A stretch of 64,000 nucleotides of DNA, taken from UMGS1901 sp934122115 (GTDB lineage Bacteria > Bacillota > Clostridia > TANB77 > CAG-508). Below, in pieces: positions 53,805 through 63,737 of the stretch. Numbering within the stretch: position 1 is the first letter of the stretch; each line of letters opens with the position of its first letter. The position numbers and the translations under genes are program-made. The notes under the pieces are model-generated. The model worked only from the letters and a program-made list of their open reading frames with translations, had not been told where the DNA came from and ran no database searches. The DNA lies in assembly GCA_934122115.1 (NCBI GenBank), contig CAKOVU010000002.1, positions 138,784 to 202,783 on the forward strand. The letters run 5' to 3'.

Positions 53805-54833
53805 TCATAGATTATAGTTAAAAATTCCAAAGTTTATAATAAATATATATGTGTAAAAAGCGGCAATAATTCCTTGCAAGAATTTACCAATTATGTATTT
53901 TTTTATAGATAAATCAGATTTTGAGGTTATACTTAATACTTGCAATAAAATAGATAAACCACCAAAACCAAGCAAAAATGCACATATTATAATATTAATA
54001 GTTAAGTTTTTAGATGGAATAGAACTAGCAAGTGAGACTCCATTTGTAAGCTCAATTAGACCAACCAAAATAGATTTTATAAAATTGGGATTAATATTTA
54101 ATAGGCTACAAATAGGTTTGCAGAATATTAATAAAATATCCATAATATGACTGGTTGATAAAATTGATATTATTACAGAAAATAAAACAACGAAGCCGCC
54201 AATGCTAATAATAGTTTTACTAGCTGATAGGATGCTGTTTCCTAGTATCTCTCCAAGGTTTGAAATATTATATATTTTTATAGAATTAACTGGTTTAGTT
54301 ATTGCGCTGTTGTTGCTAGAACGATGCTTAAAAAAACCTAATAATATTCCAACAGTTATGGAAGATAGAATGTGAGTAATTAATAATAAAATACCAATCA
54401 TGGAGCTTTTAAAAAGTGTTATTCCTACTGTGCCGATGATAAATAATGGACCAGAATTATTAGTAAAAGCCAGCATTCTTTCGCCTTCGTCTTTAGAACA
54501 TAAATTAGATAGCCTAAAATTGGTTACTATTTTTGCTCCAACAGGATATCCACTAATAATTCCAAGGATAAAAGCATATGCAGCATTTCCTGGAACTTTG
54601 AATAATGGAGTCATAAATTTTGCACAAATATGGCTTAATTTTTCTGCAACATTTGTATATGAAAGCAACTCTGTTGCAACAAAGAAAGGAAATAGAGCAG
54701 GAACAACATTTTGAGCCCAAAGTTTTAGACCGTTTTTGGCAGCTATCAAATTTGAATTAGAAAATATAACTAAGCATAGTGTGAAGCCTAAAAAAATGAT
54801 AGATAATATGTGCTTTTTTACAATATTTTTCAC
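53805..54833 (-). CDS. ylbJ: Sporulation integral membrane protein YlbJ
   Basis: 342 aa, about eight membrane segments, with the Gate/nucleoside-recognition-like repeats (NVVPALFPFFVATELL, GIISGYPVGAKIVTNF, AFTNNSGPLFIIGTVG). YlbJ is a sigma-E-dependent protein needed for cortex formation. The GYPxGA motif is diagnostic for this family. Confidence 0.93.
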   Translation of the reverse strand: MKNIVKKHILSIIFLGFTLCLVIFSNSNLIAAKNGLKLWAQNVVPALFPFFVATELLSYTNVAEKLSHICAKFMTPLFKVPGNAAYAFILGIISGYPVGAKIVTNFRLSNLCSKDEGERMLAFTNNSGPLFIIGTVGITLFKSSMIGILLLITHILSSITVGILLGFFKHRSSNNSAITKPVNSIKIYNISNLGEILGNSILSASKTIISIGGFVVLFSVIISILSTSHIMDILLIFCKPICSLLNINPNFIKSILVGLIELTNGVSLASSIPSKNLTINIIICAFLLGFGGLSILLQVLSITSKSDLSIKKYIIGKFLQGIIAAFYTYIFIINFGIFNYNL

Positions 54834-54916
54834 AAAAAACTCCTTATAAAATAATTAAAATTTATAATAATATATTAAAGATAGAAAAAAATATGCCCAA
54901 GAGGATAGGAGATATG

Positions 54917-54948
54917 TTGAAAAAATCAACATAATGTGTTATTATAAC
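54917..54948 (+). promoter_or_regulatory. Promoter with overlapping dyad for the metal exporter gene
   Basis: TTGAAA (54917-54922), 17 bp, TATTAT (54940-54945). The palindrome GTTAT-T-ATAAC (54938-54948) covers the -10 and GTTGA/TCAAC covers the -35; operator-like, consistent with a metal-responsive repressor. Confidence 0.65.
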
Positions 54949-54979
54949 AAAAGTTGACTTTATAAAAAGAGGTGGATGT

Positions 54980-55837
54980 ATGATAGAAATAATAAAAGAA
55001 ACTTTAATAGATGCGTTGAAAATATTACCATTTTTATTTGTAACATATCTAATTATGGAAAGCTTAGAACACAAAACTGGTAATAAAACAAAACAACTAG
55101 TGAAGAAATCTGGAAAACTAGGTCCGTTGTTTGGTAGTATATTAGGTATATTCCCACAATGTGGATTTTCTGCTGTGGCAGCAAGTTTATATGCAGGACG
55201 AGTTATAACTCTAGGAACTTTAATAGCAGTATTTTTATCAACATCTGATGAAATGCTTCCTATTTTAATTTCAGAATCTGCGCCAATAGAATTAATAGTG
55301 AAAGTGTTAGCTATTAAATTAATAATAGGAATAATTGCTGGATTTATAGTAGATATTTTGCATATGCTAATTTTCAAAAAATTAAAGAAAGAAGAGAATG
55401 ATGAAGATGCAATTGAAGATATGTGCGAACACGAGCATTGTGATTGTGAACATGGAATTGTAAAATCAGCAATAAAGCACACAATAAACATATTAGCTTT
55501 TATTATAATAATAACATTCCTTATAAATATGATAATATATTTTATAGGTGAGGATAATATATCAAATGCAATTGCGCAAGTACCAATTGCCGGAATTTTG
55601 GTATCTGCGTTGATAGGATTTATTCCAAATTGTGCAGGGTCTGTAATAATAACAGAATTATATTTGTCTAATTTAATTAGTTTAGGTTCTATGATGGCAG
55701 GATTATTAGTTGGTTCAGGAATAGGAATTTTGGTATTATTTAGAACGAATAAAAATGTGAAAGATAATTTAAAAATAATGGGAATATTGTATGTGATATC
55801 AATAATTTCAGGCCTTATAATTGATTTAATATTATAA
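54980..55837 (+). CDS. Putative heavy-metal/manganese exporter (ArsP_2-like, PF11449 type)
   Basis: 285 aa with about eight to ten membrane segments in two repeats: GIFPQCGFSAVAASLYAGRV... and GFIPNCAGSVIITELYLS, each with a Cys in a membrane motif. A central cytosolic loop is His/Cys/acid-rich (CEHEHCDCEH) and likely binds metal. The family has been called putative manganese transporter or arsenic efflux; the substrate is not settled. Confidence 0.85.
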   Translation: MIEIIKETLIDALKILPFLFVTYLIMESLEHKTGNKTKQLVKKSGKLGPLFGSILGIFPQCGFSAVAASLYAGRVITLGTLIAVFLSTSDEMLPILISESAPIELIVKVLAIKLIIGIIAGFIVDILHMLIFKKLKKEENDEDAIEDMCEHEHCDCEHGIVKSAIKHTINILAFIIIITFLINMIIYFIGEDNISNAIAQVPIAGILVSALIGFIPNCAGSVIITELYLSNLISLGSMMAGLLVGSGIGILVLFRTNKNVKDNLKIMGILYVISIISGLIIDLIL

Positions 55838-55875
55838 AAGATTCAAGAGGAGTAATTTCCTTTTGAATCTTTTTT
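55837..55875 (+). terminator. Bidirectional terminator between exporter and pflA
   Basis: AAAGATTCAA (55837-55846) pairs with TTGAATCTTT (55863-55872), inner AGGA/TCCT; Ts on both sides; convergent genes. Confidence 0.85.
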
Positions 55876-56604
55876 CTAGTCTAGTCCTAATATTTTCTTA
55901 GCTCTATCAACATCTTCAGGTGTTGCAACAGGTACACCTTCTAAAGGATACTCAAGACCGAGCTCTAACCATTTGAATTTTCCCATATCGTGATATGGAA
56001 GAATTTCAACTTTATCAACTGTTTTTAGTGTAGAAATAAATTTTCTTAGTTCTATTAAATCTTCTTCTTTATCAGTATATCCTGGAACTAAAACTTGCCT
56101 AATCCACATGTGAACTCCATTATCACTAAGATAACGGGCAAATTCTAATTCTTTTTTATTAGAAACACCAGTCAAATCTTTACAAATTTCATCATTTATA
56201 CATTTTATATCTAGTAAAAATAAATCTGTTAAGCTAATTAATTCTTTGATTTTGGGTGTCAAATAAAATACTCCAGAAGTATCTAAAGCGGTTGGTATTC
56301 CTCTATTTTTTAATTCTTTAAATAAGGCAATTAAAAATTCTAAGTGTAATAGTGGCTCGCCACCACTAACTGTAATACCTCCACCAGAAGGTAAGATGTA
56401 ATTTTTGTACCTTTCAATTTTATCTAGTACATCTTTAACAGAGTACATGGTACCTCCAGAGTGACACCATGTATCTCTATTTTGACAATATTTACATTTT
56501 AAATTACAACCCTGAGTAAAAATTACAAATCTAATCCCAGGGCCATCAACTGCACCAAAAGTTTCAAAAGAATGGATAGGGCAGGTTAATTCTAAATCAT
56601 TCAT
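55876..56604 (-). CDS. pflA: Pyruvate formate-lyase activating enzyme
   Basis: Radical SAM enzyme that installs the glycyl radical on PflB. 242 aa with the cluster motif CNLKCKYCQN (CxxxCxxC), the GGE-type motif VSGGEPLL and further SAM-binding residues. It lies 12 bp behind pflB. Confidence 0.97.
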   Translation of the reverse strand: MNDLELTCPIHSFETFGAVDGPGIRFVIFTQGCNLKCKYCQNRDTWCHSGGTMYSVKDVLDKIERYKNYILPSGGGITVSGGEPLLHLEFLIALFKELKNRGIPTALDTSGVFYLTPKIKELISLTDLFLLDIKCINDEICKDLTGVSNKKELEFARYLSDNGVHMWIRQVLVPGYTDKEEDLIELRKFISTLKTVDKVEILPYHDMGKFKWLELGLEYPLEGVPVATPEDVDRAKKILGLD

Positions 56605-56616
56605 ATTTAAGTCCTT

Positions 56617-58848
56617 TTATATTTTTTCATGGATAGTTCTATTTATAACATCTAATTGTTGTTCTCTTGTTAGTTTTACAAAGTTTACTGCATATCCAGA
56701 AACACGTATTGTAAGCTGAGGATACTTTTCGGGATGCTCCATTGCATCTAACAATAAAGCTCTATCAAAAACATTAACATTTATATGATGTCCTGTTTGA
56801 ATAAAGTATCCATCTAACATGCTAACTAAATTATTTATTTTTGTCGATTCATCTTTACCGAGTGTTCCAGGTGTTATAGAGAATGTGAAAGATATTCCAT
56901 CTTCAGAATATTCATAAGGCAATTTTGCAATAGTATTCATAACTGCCAAAGCCCCAGAAGAATCTCTTCCATGCAATGGGTTTGCACCAGGTCCGAATGG
57001 AGCACCAGCTCTTCTTCCATCTGGTGTATTGCCAGTAGCCTTTCCATAAACCACGTTAGAAGTAATAGTAAGAATTGATAGTGTTGGTTTTGAGCCTCTG
57101 TAAGAAGTATGTCCTTCTAATTTTTTCATGAATTTCTTTACTAAATCAACTGCAATTTGGTCAACATCATCATTATCATTTCCATATTTAGGAAAATCGC
57201 CTTCAATTTGATAATCAACTGCTAAACCAGTTTCATCTCTAATTACTTTTACCTTAGCATATTTTATTGCAGATAGGGAATCAGCAACAACAGATAAACC
57301 AGCTATACCACATGCCATTGTACGTAAAATTGTTCTATCATGAAGAGCCATTTCTAAAGCTTCATATGAATATTTATCGTGCATGAAGTGAATACCATTT
57401 AAAGCTTTCATATAAATTTTTGCTACATAATCTAACATTTGATCATACTTTTCCATTACTTCATCATAATCAAGATATTCTGATGTGATAGGTTCAAACA
57501 TTGGAGCAACTTGTTTTCCTGTTATTTCATCTCTACCACCATTTATAGCATAAAGTAAAGCTTTTGCTAAGTTTGCTCTAGCACCAAAGAATTGCATTTG
57601 TTTACCAATTTTCATTGCAGAAACGCAGCAAGCAATACCATAATCGTCACCTAAAGTAATTCTCATTAAATCATCATTTTCATATTGAATAGAAGATGTA
57701 GCAATAGAAATTTTTGCACAGTAATCTTTGAATGCTTTAGGTAAGTTTTTAGACCACAATACTGTTAAGTTTGGTTCTGGAGCAGCACCAAGATTTTCTA
57801 GAGTATGCAAAACTCTGAAAGAGTTCTTTGTAACTAAAGTTCTGCCATCTATTCCCATACCACCAATGCTTTCAGTAACCCAAACAGGGTCTCCACTAAA
57901 TAGTTCATTATATTCAGGAGTTCTCAAGAAACGTACCATTCTAAGCTTCATTACAAATTGGTCCATAAGCTCTTGAACTTCTTCTTCAGTAATTTTATTT
58001 TCTTTTAAATCTCTTTCAAAATATATATCTAAGAAAGTAGAAGTTCTACCTAAAGACATGGCAGCACCATTTTGATCTTTTACAGCTCCTAAGTATGCAA
58101 AATATAGCCATTGTACGGCTTCTTTTGAATTTGAAGCAGGAATTGAAATATCAAAGCCATAAGTTTCAGCCATTTTCTTTAAATCTTCTAAAGCTCTTAT
58201 TTGTTCTGAAATTTCTTCTCTATCACGTATAACATCTTCTGTAAATTCATCTACATCTAATATATTTAATTCATCTTTCTTTTCATTAATTAAAACGTTA
58301 ACACCATAAAGTGGCACACGTCTGTAATCACCAATAATACGTCCACGGCCATATCCATCTGGAAGACCTGTTAATAAATGATGACTTCTGGCTCTACGAA
58401 TATCTGGAGTATAAACATCAAAAACACCGTCATTATGTGTTTTTCTTAAGTTATGATAAACATATTCTACTTCATCATTAACTTTATAACCATAAGCTTC
58501 ACAAGATTTTTCAACAATTCTAATTCCACCATTTGGCATAATTGCTCTTTTTAAAGGAGCATCTGTTTGAAAGCCTACAATTTCTTCTAAATCCTTATCC
58601 AAATAGCCAGCATTGTATCTGTTAATACCAGAAGGAGTTTTTACGTCTATATCTAAAACACCATTCTTTTTTTCTAATTCATATAACTCTAAAACCTTGT
58701 CCCAAAGAGCTTTTGTTTTAGCAGACACAGGTGCTAAAAAGTCTTCATTTCCATTATATGGAGTATAATTTTTTTGAATGAAATTTCTAACATCAATTTC
58801 TTTAGTCCATTCACCTTTTTCAAAATTTTCCCATTGTTTAAAGTTCAT
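56617..58848 (-). CDS. pflB: Formate C-acetyltransferase (pyruvate formate-lyase)
   Basis: Splits pyruvate into acetyl-CoA and formate anaerobically. 743 aa. Active Cys pair in GIACCVSAM and glycyl-radical loop RVSGYAV near the C-terminus are intact. An in-frame ATG at 58965 lies upstream, but the start with AGGAGG and the family N-terminus MNFKQWENFEKGEW is at 58848. Formate supplied here feeds fhs. Confidence 0.97.
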   Translation of the reverse strand: MNFKQWENFEKGEWTKEIDVRNFIQKNYTPYNGNEDFLAPVSAKTKALWDKVLELYELEKKNGVLDIDVKTPSGINRYNAGYLDKDLEEIVGFQTDAPLKRAIMPNGGIRIVEKSCEAYGYKVNDEVEYVYHNLRKTHNDGVFDVYTPDIRRARSHHLLTGLPDGYGRGRIIGDYRRVPLYGVNVLINEKKDELNILDVDEFTEDVIRDREEISEQIRALEDLKKMAETYGFDISIPASNSKEAVQWLYFAYLGAVKDQNGAAMSLGRTSTFLDIYFERDLKENKITEEEVQELMDQFVMKLRMVRFLRTPEYNELFSGDPVWVTESIGGMGIDGRTLVTKNSFRVLHTLENLGAAPEPNLTVLWSKNLPKAFKDYCAKISIATSSIQYENDDLMRITLGDDYGIACCVSAMKIGKQMQFFGARANLAKALLYAINGGRDEITGKQVAPMFEPITSEYLDYDEVMEKYDQMLDYVAKIYMKALNGIHFMHDKYSYEALEMALHDRTILRTMACGIAGLSVVADSLSAIKYAKVKVIRDETGLAVDYQIEGDFPKYGNDNDDVDQIAVDLVKKFMKKLEGHTSYRGSKPTLSILTITSNVVYGKATGNTPDGRRAGAPFGPGANPLHGRDSSGALAVMNTIAKLPYEYSEDGISFTFSITPGTLGKDESTKINNLVSMLDGYFIQTGHHINVNVFDRALLLDAMEHPEKYPQLTIRVSGYAVNFVKLTREQQLDVINRTIHEKI

Positions 58849-58879
58849 TTGTAACCTCCTTAAAATTTTTCTAGTATTA

Positions 58880-58908
58880 ATATTAGCATAGTAGAAAAAA
58901 ATTATCAA
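58880..58908 (-). promoter_or_regulatory. Sigma-A promoter of pflB-pflA
   Basis: Minus strand TTGATA (58903-58908), 17-bp spacer, TAATAT (58880-58885), ~32 bp before the start. Confidence 0.7.
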
Positions 58909-58948
58909 TGAAAAAAATGTAAAAAAATGAAGAATGAAATCAGGGAAT

Positions 58949-59278
58949 TCATTCTTCACTTTCAACTATTAATTTTGTAATTTTATAAATTAGTTTCTGC
59001 TTATCAGGTGAACATTTTTGTAATAAATCGTTAAACTCAGTAAATAAATATTTAGAATTTGTATCAAATGTACCGTTTAATATTGTACCTTCAGAAATTC
59101 CTAAAATATTACAAATTTCACTTAATCTTTTCAAATTAATATGTGAACTTCCACGTTCAATTCTACTAACAAAAGCAACAGAAACATTAATTTTCTCAGC
59201 TAAATCTTGTTGAGTTAGTCCACTCTCAATTCTGGCATTCTTTAATCTTGAACCAATAATAGTATAGTCTACTGCCAT
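58949..59278 (-). CDS. XRE-family transcriptional regulator
   Basis: 109 aa. HTH_3 domain at residues ~8-65 (LKNARIESGLTQQDLAEKIN, VAFVSRIERGSSHINLKRL), then a short helical tail. It lies upstream of pflB on the same strand and could regulate it; that is inferred from position only. Confidence 0.92.
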   Translation of the reverse strand: MAVDYTIIGSRLKNARIESGLTQQDLAEKINVSVAFVSRIERGSSHINLKRLSEICNILGISEGTILNGTFDTNSKYLFTEFNDLLQKCSPDKQKLIYKITKLIVESEE

Positions 59279-59406
59279 AAAATCACCTCACGTTATTAAT
59301 AAAATAAATATAGCATGCACTAGTTAAATTTTACAGAAACCAAAATATTAAAATTAACTCATGAGTAATAAAAAAGACGGAAAATGATGAAATAATTAAT
59401 TTTTAT

Positions 59407-59435
59407 TTGAAAATTAACATAAAACATGATAAAAT
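59407..59435 (+). promoter_or_regulatory. Sigma-A promoter of mtaB
   Basis: TTGAAA (59407-59412), 17-bp spacer, TAAAAT (59430-59435), 31 bp before the ATG. Confidence 0.75.
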
Positions 59436-59466
59436 GTTCTAAAAATAAAAATGGAGTAATATTAAT

Positions 59467-60786
59467 ATGTCAAAAAAAGTAGCTTTTTATACACTTGGTT
59501 GCAAAGTAAATCAATATGAAACTAATGCAATGGAGCAGCAATTTATACAAAAAGGATATAAAACAGTAGAAAATTCAGAAAGTGCAGATATATATGTTAT
59601 AAATACTTGTAGTGTAACCAATATGGCTGAAAGAAAATCAAGGCAGATGCTAAGAAGAGTAAAGGAAATTAATAAAAATGCTATTTTGGTGGTTTGTGGT
59701 TGCTATGCACAAGTGGCAAAAAATGAATTAGAAAAAATACCAGAAATAGATATAATTTTAGGAATAAATGAGAAAAATAATATTGTAGAAAAAGTAGAAG
59801 AATATATAAATAAAAATAAAAAATCAACAGAAACAATTGTATCAGATGTGGCAACACAAAATGAGTTTATAGATTTTGGAGATGTAACTTTTACAGAAAA
59901 AAATAGAGCAGTAATAAAAGTACAAGATGGTTGCAATATGTTTTGCACGTATTGCATTATACCATATGCTAGAGGAAGAATAAGAAGCAGAAAAATTGAA
60001 AGCGTGGTTTCAGAAATATCTAAGATAGCTAGCCAAGGTATTAAAGAAGTTGTTATAACTGGAATTCACATAGCCTCATATGGAAAAGATTTTGATGAGG
60101 AAGGCGAAAAAATTAGACTTATTGACTTATTAGAAAGAATAAATCAAATAGAAGGAATAGAGAGAATAAGGTTGGGTTCACTTGAACCAACAATTATAGA
60201 TGAGGAGTTTGCAATGCGATTATCAAAGTTAGAAAAAATATGTGATCATTTTCACTTGTCATTACAAAGTGGATGCGATGAAACACTTAAAAGAATGAAC
60301 AGAAAATACACAACCGAAAGATATAAGCAATCAGTTGATATTTTAAGAAATGTGTATCCAAATGTTAATTTTACAACAGATGTAATAGTAGGATTTCCAG
60401 GAGAGACGGAAGAAGAATTTAATGAAACGTATAAATTTTTAGAAGATATAAACTTTTATAAAATTCATGTTTTTAAATATTCTCCTAGAAGAGGTACTGT
60501 GGCAGAAAAAATGCAAAATCAAATAGATGGAAATATAAAAGAAATTAGAAGCAACAAATTAATAGAACTATCAGATAAAAATCAGAATAGCTATAATGAA
60601 AAAAATATTGGAAAACAGGTGAAAGTTCTATTTGAGGAATATGAAGAGGGCTATTTTAAAGGGCACACTACTAATTATATGGAAGTAAAGGTAAAAAGAG
60701 ATGAAGAAGAAAATCTTGTAGACAAAATTGTACCAATAGAAATAGTAGATAACGATAGAGAAACTAAAGAATTAATAGGAAAATAA
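59467..60786 (+). CDS. mtaB: tRNA t6A37 methylthiotransferase MtaB
   Basis: Converts t6A to ms2t6A at position 37 of ANN-decoding tRNAs. 439 aa: UPF0004 domain with three Cys (TLGCKVNQYET, NTCSVTNMAERK, VCGCYAQ), radical SAM motif GCNMFCTYCIIPYARG and a C-terminal TRAM domain. The block TLGCKVNQYE marks MtaB rather than MiaB. Confidence 0.95.
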   Translation: MSKKVAFYTLGCKVNQYETNAMEQQFIQKGYKTVENSESADIYVINTCSVTNMAERKSRQMLRRVKEINKNAILVVCGCYAQVAKNELEKIPEIDIILGINEKNNIVEKVEEYINKNKKSTETIVSDVATQNEFIDFGDVTFTEKNRAVIKVQDGCNMFCTYCIIPYARGRIRSRKIESVVSEISKIASQGIKEVVITGIHIASYGKDFDEEGEKIRLIDLLERINQIEGIERIRLGSLEPTIIDEEFAMRLSKLEKICDHFHLSLQSGCDETLKRMNRKYTTERYKQSVDILRNVYPNVNFTTDVIVGFPGETEEEFNETYKFLEDINFYKIHVFKYSPRRGTVAEKMQNQIDGNIKEIRSNKLIELSDKNQNSYNEKNIGKQVKVLFEEYEEGYFKGHTTNYMEVKVKRDEEENLVDKIVPIEIVDNDRETKELIGK

Positions 60787-60858
60787 AGCGTCAATTTATT
60801 GACAAAACACATTAAATGAAATAGACTATGTAAATAGTAAAAAGAGAGGGGATTTTTG

Positions 60859-62613
60859 ATGAAAGCAATCGAAATTAGAAATAAATATTTGAACTTTTTT
60901 AAAGAGCATGGACATAAAGTAATACCAAGTGCTCCATTAATACCAGAAAATGATCCATCTGTTTTATTCACAACAGCAGGGATGCAACCATTAGTACCAT
61001 ACCTTTTAGGGGAAAAACATCCTGAAGGCAAAAGGTTAACTGATTACCAAAAATGTCTACGTACAAACGATATTGATGAAGTTGGAGATAACAGGCATTT
61101 AACATATTTTGAAATGTTGGGGAATTGGTCTTTAGGAGATTATTTTAAAGAGGAAGCTATTGCAATGAGCTTTGAATTTTTGACTAAAGAATTAGGAATA
61201 CCAGTTGAAAAGCTATCTGTAACATGTTTTGCAGGTGATGAGGATTGCCCAAGAGACACTATTACTGCTGAATGCTGGAAAAAAGCAGGAATACCAGAAG
61301 ATAGAATCTATTTTTTCGGAAAAGACGATAACTGGTGGATTGCAGGCGAAGAGGGACCATGTGGTTCAGATACTGAAATGTTTTATGATACAGGAAAGCC
61401 AAAATGTTCAGAGGGATGCAATCCTTCATGTGGATGTGGAAAATATGTGGAAATATGGAATAACGTATTCATGGAATATTATAAAGACAAAGATGGAAAA
61501 TACACAAAATTAAAACAACACAATGTTGATACAGGTTTAGGGCTTGAAAGAATGACAATGCTATTGCAAGGAAAAGAAACACCTTTTGATACAGAATTAT
61601 TTGCTCCAGTAATGAATAAATTACAAGAATTAGCAGTAGTGGATAATATTGCTAGCAGAAGAATTGTGGCTGAACATTTGCGTGCAAGTATGATGATAAT
61701 ACTTGATGGAGGTTTACCAAGCAATGTAGATAGAGGATATATTTTAAGAAGATTGATTCGTAGAATGACGAGACATTTAAGAAAGCTACAAATTAACTTA
61801 GATGTACTTCCAGAATTAATAGAATTAAATATTGAAACTTTAAAAGAGATGTATCCAGAGCTAGTTCGAAATAAGGAAAAAATAGTTAGTGTTATAATAG
61901 AAGAAAAAAATAAATTTGAAAAAACTCTAGAACGTGGAGAAAAAGAATTTAATAAAATAGCTAAAAAACTAGAAGAACAAGGAAAAGACACTTTATTAGG
62001 AAAAGATATATTTAATCTATATGAAACATATGGATTCCCTCCAGAGGTAACAGCAGATTTAGCTAGAGAAAGAAATTTAAAAATAGATAATAAAGAATTT
62101 GAACAACTATTTAAAGAGCACCAAGAAAAATCAAGAATGGGTAGTGAACAAAAATTTAAAGGTGGATTATCTGGAAATGGCGAAATGGAAACAAAATATC
62201 ATACTGCAACACATCTTTTGAATGCAGCTTTAAAAGTTATTTTAGGAAAAGATGTACATCAAAAAGGTTCAAACATAACTCCAGAGAGAATGAGATTTGA
62301 CTTCAGTTGTGACCATAAGCTAACAGATGAAGAAAAGCAAAAAGTAGAAGAATTAGTTAATAAGTGGATACAAGAGGAAATTCCTGTAAAGGTAGAAGAA
62401 ATGAAAAAAGATGAAGCTATAAAATCTGGTGCAGAGTGTATGTTTATAGAAAAATATCCAGATATAGTAACAGTATATTCTATAGGTGATGTATCTAAAG
62501 AATTGTGTGGTGGACCACATGTAAAGAATACTAAGGAACTTGGCAAATTCAAAATAAAGAAAGAGGAAGCAAGTTCGGCAGGAGTAAGAAGAATAAAAGC
62601 TGTTTTAGAATAA
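60859..62613 (+). CDS. alaS: Alanine-tRNA ligase, short form lacking the C-Ala domain
   Basis: Charges tRNA-Ala. The class II catalytic domain (FFKEHGHKVIPSAPL, TAGMQPLVPYLLG), the tRNA-recognition region and the editing domain are present with metal-binding HTATH and CGGPH motifs. The protein ends at 584 aa after SSAGVRRIKAVLE, whereas most bacterial AlaRS run to ~870 with an oligomerising DHHA1/C-Ala domain. No frameshift continuation is seen before the HIT gene. Start ATG 60859 follows AGAGGGG; the TTG at 60856 is adjacent. Confidence 0.92.
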   Translation: MKAIEIRNKYLNFFKEHGHKVIPSAPLIPENDPSVLFTTAGMQPLVPYLLGEKHPEGKRLTDYQKCLRTNDIDEVGDNRHLTYFEMLGNWSLGDYFKEEAIAMSFEFLTKELGIPVEKLSVTCFAGDEDCPRDTITAECWKKAGIPEDRIYFFGKDDNWWIAGEEGPCGSDTEMFYDTGKPKCSEGCNPSCGCGKYVEIWNNVFMEYYKDKDGKYTKLKQHNVDTGLGLERMTMLLQGKETPFDTELFAPVMNKLQELAVVDNIASRRIVAEHLRASMMIILDGGLPSNVDRGYILRRLIRRMTRHLRKLQINLDVLPELIELNIETLKEMYPELVRNKEKIVSVIIEEKNKFEKTLERGEKEFNKIAKKLEEQGKDTLLGKDIFNLYETYGFPPEVTADLARERNLKIDNKEFEQLFKEHQEKSRMGSEQKFKGGLSGNGEMETKYHTATHLLNAALKVILGKDVHQKGSNITPERMRFDFSCDHKLTDEEKQKVEELVNKWIQEEIPVKVEEMKKDEAIKSGAECMFIEKYPDIVTVYSIGDVSKELCGGPHVKNTKELGKFKIKKEEASSAGVRRIKAVLE

Positions 62614-62640
62614 AATATTAATTTTAGAAATGAGGAAAAT

Positions 62641-62985
62641 ATGGACGATTGTATTTTTTGTAAGATTGTAAAGGGTGAAATTCCATCAGAAAAGGTTTAT
62701 GAAGATGAAAAGATACTTGCGTTTAAAGACATTAATCCAGTAACTCCAATACATGTGTTGGTAATACCTAAAAAACATTTTAAGGATGTACTTGATGTAA
62801 AAGAAGAAGATAAGGAAATAATTGCAGATTTATTTCAAAGCATAAATAAAATTGCTAAAACATTAGGAATAGAGAAAAATGGATTTAGAATAGTAAACAA
62901 TTGCGGAGAAGATGCAGGACAAGAAGTAATGCATTTACATTTCCATTTACTAGCTGGTAAAAAATTAGGAACTAAAATAATATAA
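62641..62985 (+). CDS. HIT family nucleotide-binding protein (HinT-like)
   Basis: 114 aa. Zinc/N-terminal CIFCKIVKGEIPSEKVYED and the histidine triad HLHFHLLAG are intact. Likely a purine nucleoside phosphoramidase. It follows alaS by 27 bp; HinT removes aminoacyl-AMP-type adducts, which fits this neighbour, though that is inference. Confidence 0.95.
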   Translation: MDDCIFCKIVKGEIPSEKVYEDEKILAFKDINPVTPIHVLVIPKKHFKDVLDVKEEDKEIIADLFQSINKIAKTLGIEKNGFRIVNNCGEDAGQEVMHLHFHLLAGKKLGTKII

Positions 62986-63009
62986 GACCTATCCAAAATA
63001 TATAAATTA

Positions 63010-63018
63010 TGTTATAAT
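63010..63018 (+). promoter_or_regulatory. Extended -10 promoter of the sortase gene
   Basis: TGTTATAAT, TATAAT at 63013-63018; -35 weak; 35 bp before the ATG. Confidence 0.6.
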
Positions 63019-63052
63019 AGAAACAGATGAGTTCACAAAAGGAGGAAAATAT

Positions 63053-63709
63053 ATGCTTGAAAATAAATATAGTAAATTTTTAACAGTTATACTAATAATG
63101 GTAATTGTAATAATAGTAATATTACTTAGTGTTTTTGGGTATGATATGTATAGGAAAATAACAACAGATAGAGTTGCTGCATCAGTAGTAAATGAATTTA
63201 ATGATAATATAAACAAACCAGAAAATAATGAAGAAAGTAATTCGGAAACTGTAACACCAATATTAAATGAAGAAGTAGTAAATCAGGAGACTACAACAGG
63301 TGGCAATAAAGTAACATTAAAAGGCTACAATGTTGTAGGAACAATAGAAATACCAAAAATAAAGCTAAACTATCCTATATTAGAAAGAACAACACCTGAT
63401 TCTATAGAATTATCTGTAGCAATGTTATATGGACCAGGACCAAATCAAGTAGGAAATACAGTAATTATAGGCCATAACTATAGAAATGGCTCATTCTTTG
63501 GAAATAATGATAAACTAGCTATAGGTGATAAAATTTATATAACTGATACAACAGGAACAAGAATAGAATACACTATTTATAATATTTATGAAACTACAGC
63601 AGATGATGCGGATTACTTTGATAGAGATACAGCAGGAAAGAGGGAAATATCTTTATCAACATGTACTGATAACTCAAAAGCAAGATTAGTAATTTGGGCA
63701 GCTGAGTAG
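63053..63709 (+). CDS. Sortase
   Basis: 218 aa membrane transpeptidase. An N-terminal anchor (residues ~12-30), a Glu/Asn-rich linker, then the sortase barrel with catalytic His (VIIGHNYRNG), Cys (LSTCTDN) and Arg (KARLVIW). It looks like class D or E. No LPxTG-type substrate is visible in the window; the pilin-like proteins lack sorting signals. Confidence 0.92.
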   Translation: MLENKYSKFLTVILIMVIVIIVILLSVFGYDMYRKITTDRVAASVVNEFNDNINKPENNEESNSETVTPILNEEVVNQETTTGGNKVTLKGYNVVGTIEIPKIKLNYPILERTTPDSIELSVAMLYGPGPNQVGNTVIIGHNYRNGSFFGNNDKLAIGDKIYITDTTGTRIEYTIYNIYETTADDADYFDRDTAGKREISLSTCTDNSKARLVIWAAE

Positions 63710-63737
63710 ATAAATTAAAAAAAATTAGATTTAATGG

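Noticed and set aside
56617..58965. pflB starting at 58965
   Set aside because: The added N-terminus is hydrophobic, lies before the promoter and is absent from the family; the ATG at 58848 has AGGAGG.
60787..60858. T-box leader before alaS
   Set aside because: The 72-bp gap is too short and holds no T-box sequence or terminator.
63053..63709. Sortase as the anchoring enzyme of the pilin-like proteins
   Set aside because: None of the pilin-like proteins has a C-terminal sorting motif with hydrophobic tail, so no link is supported.
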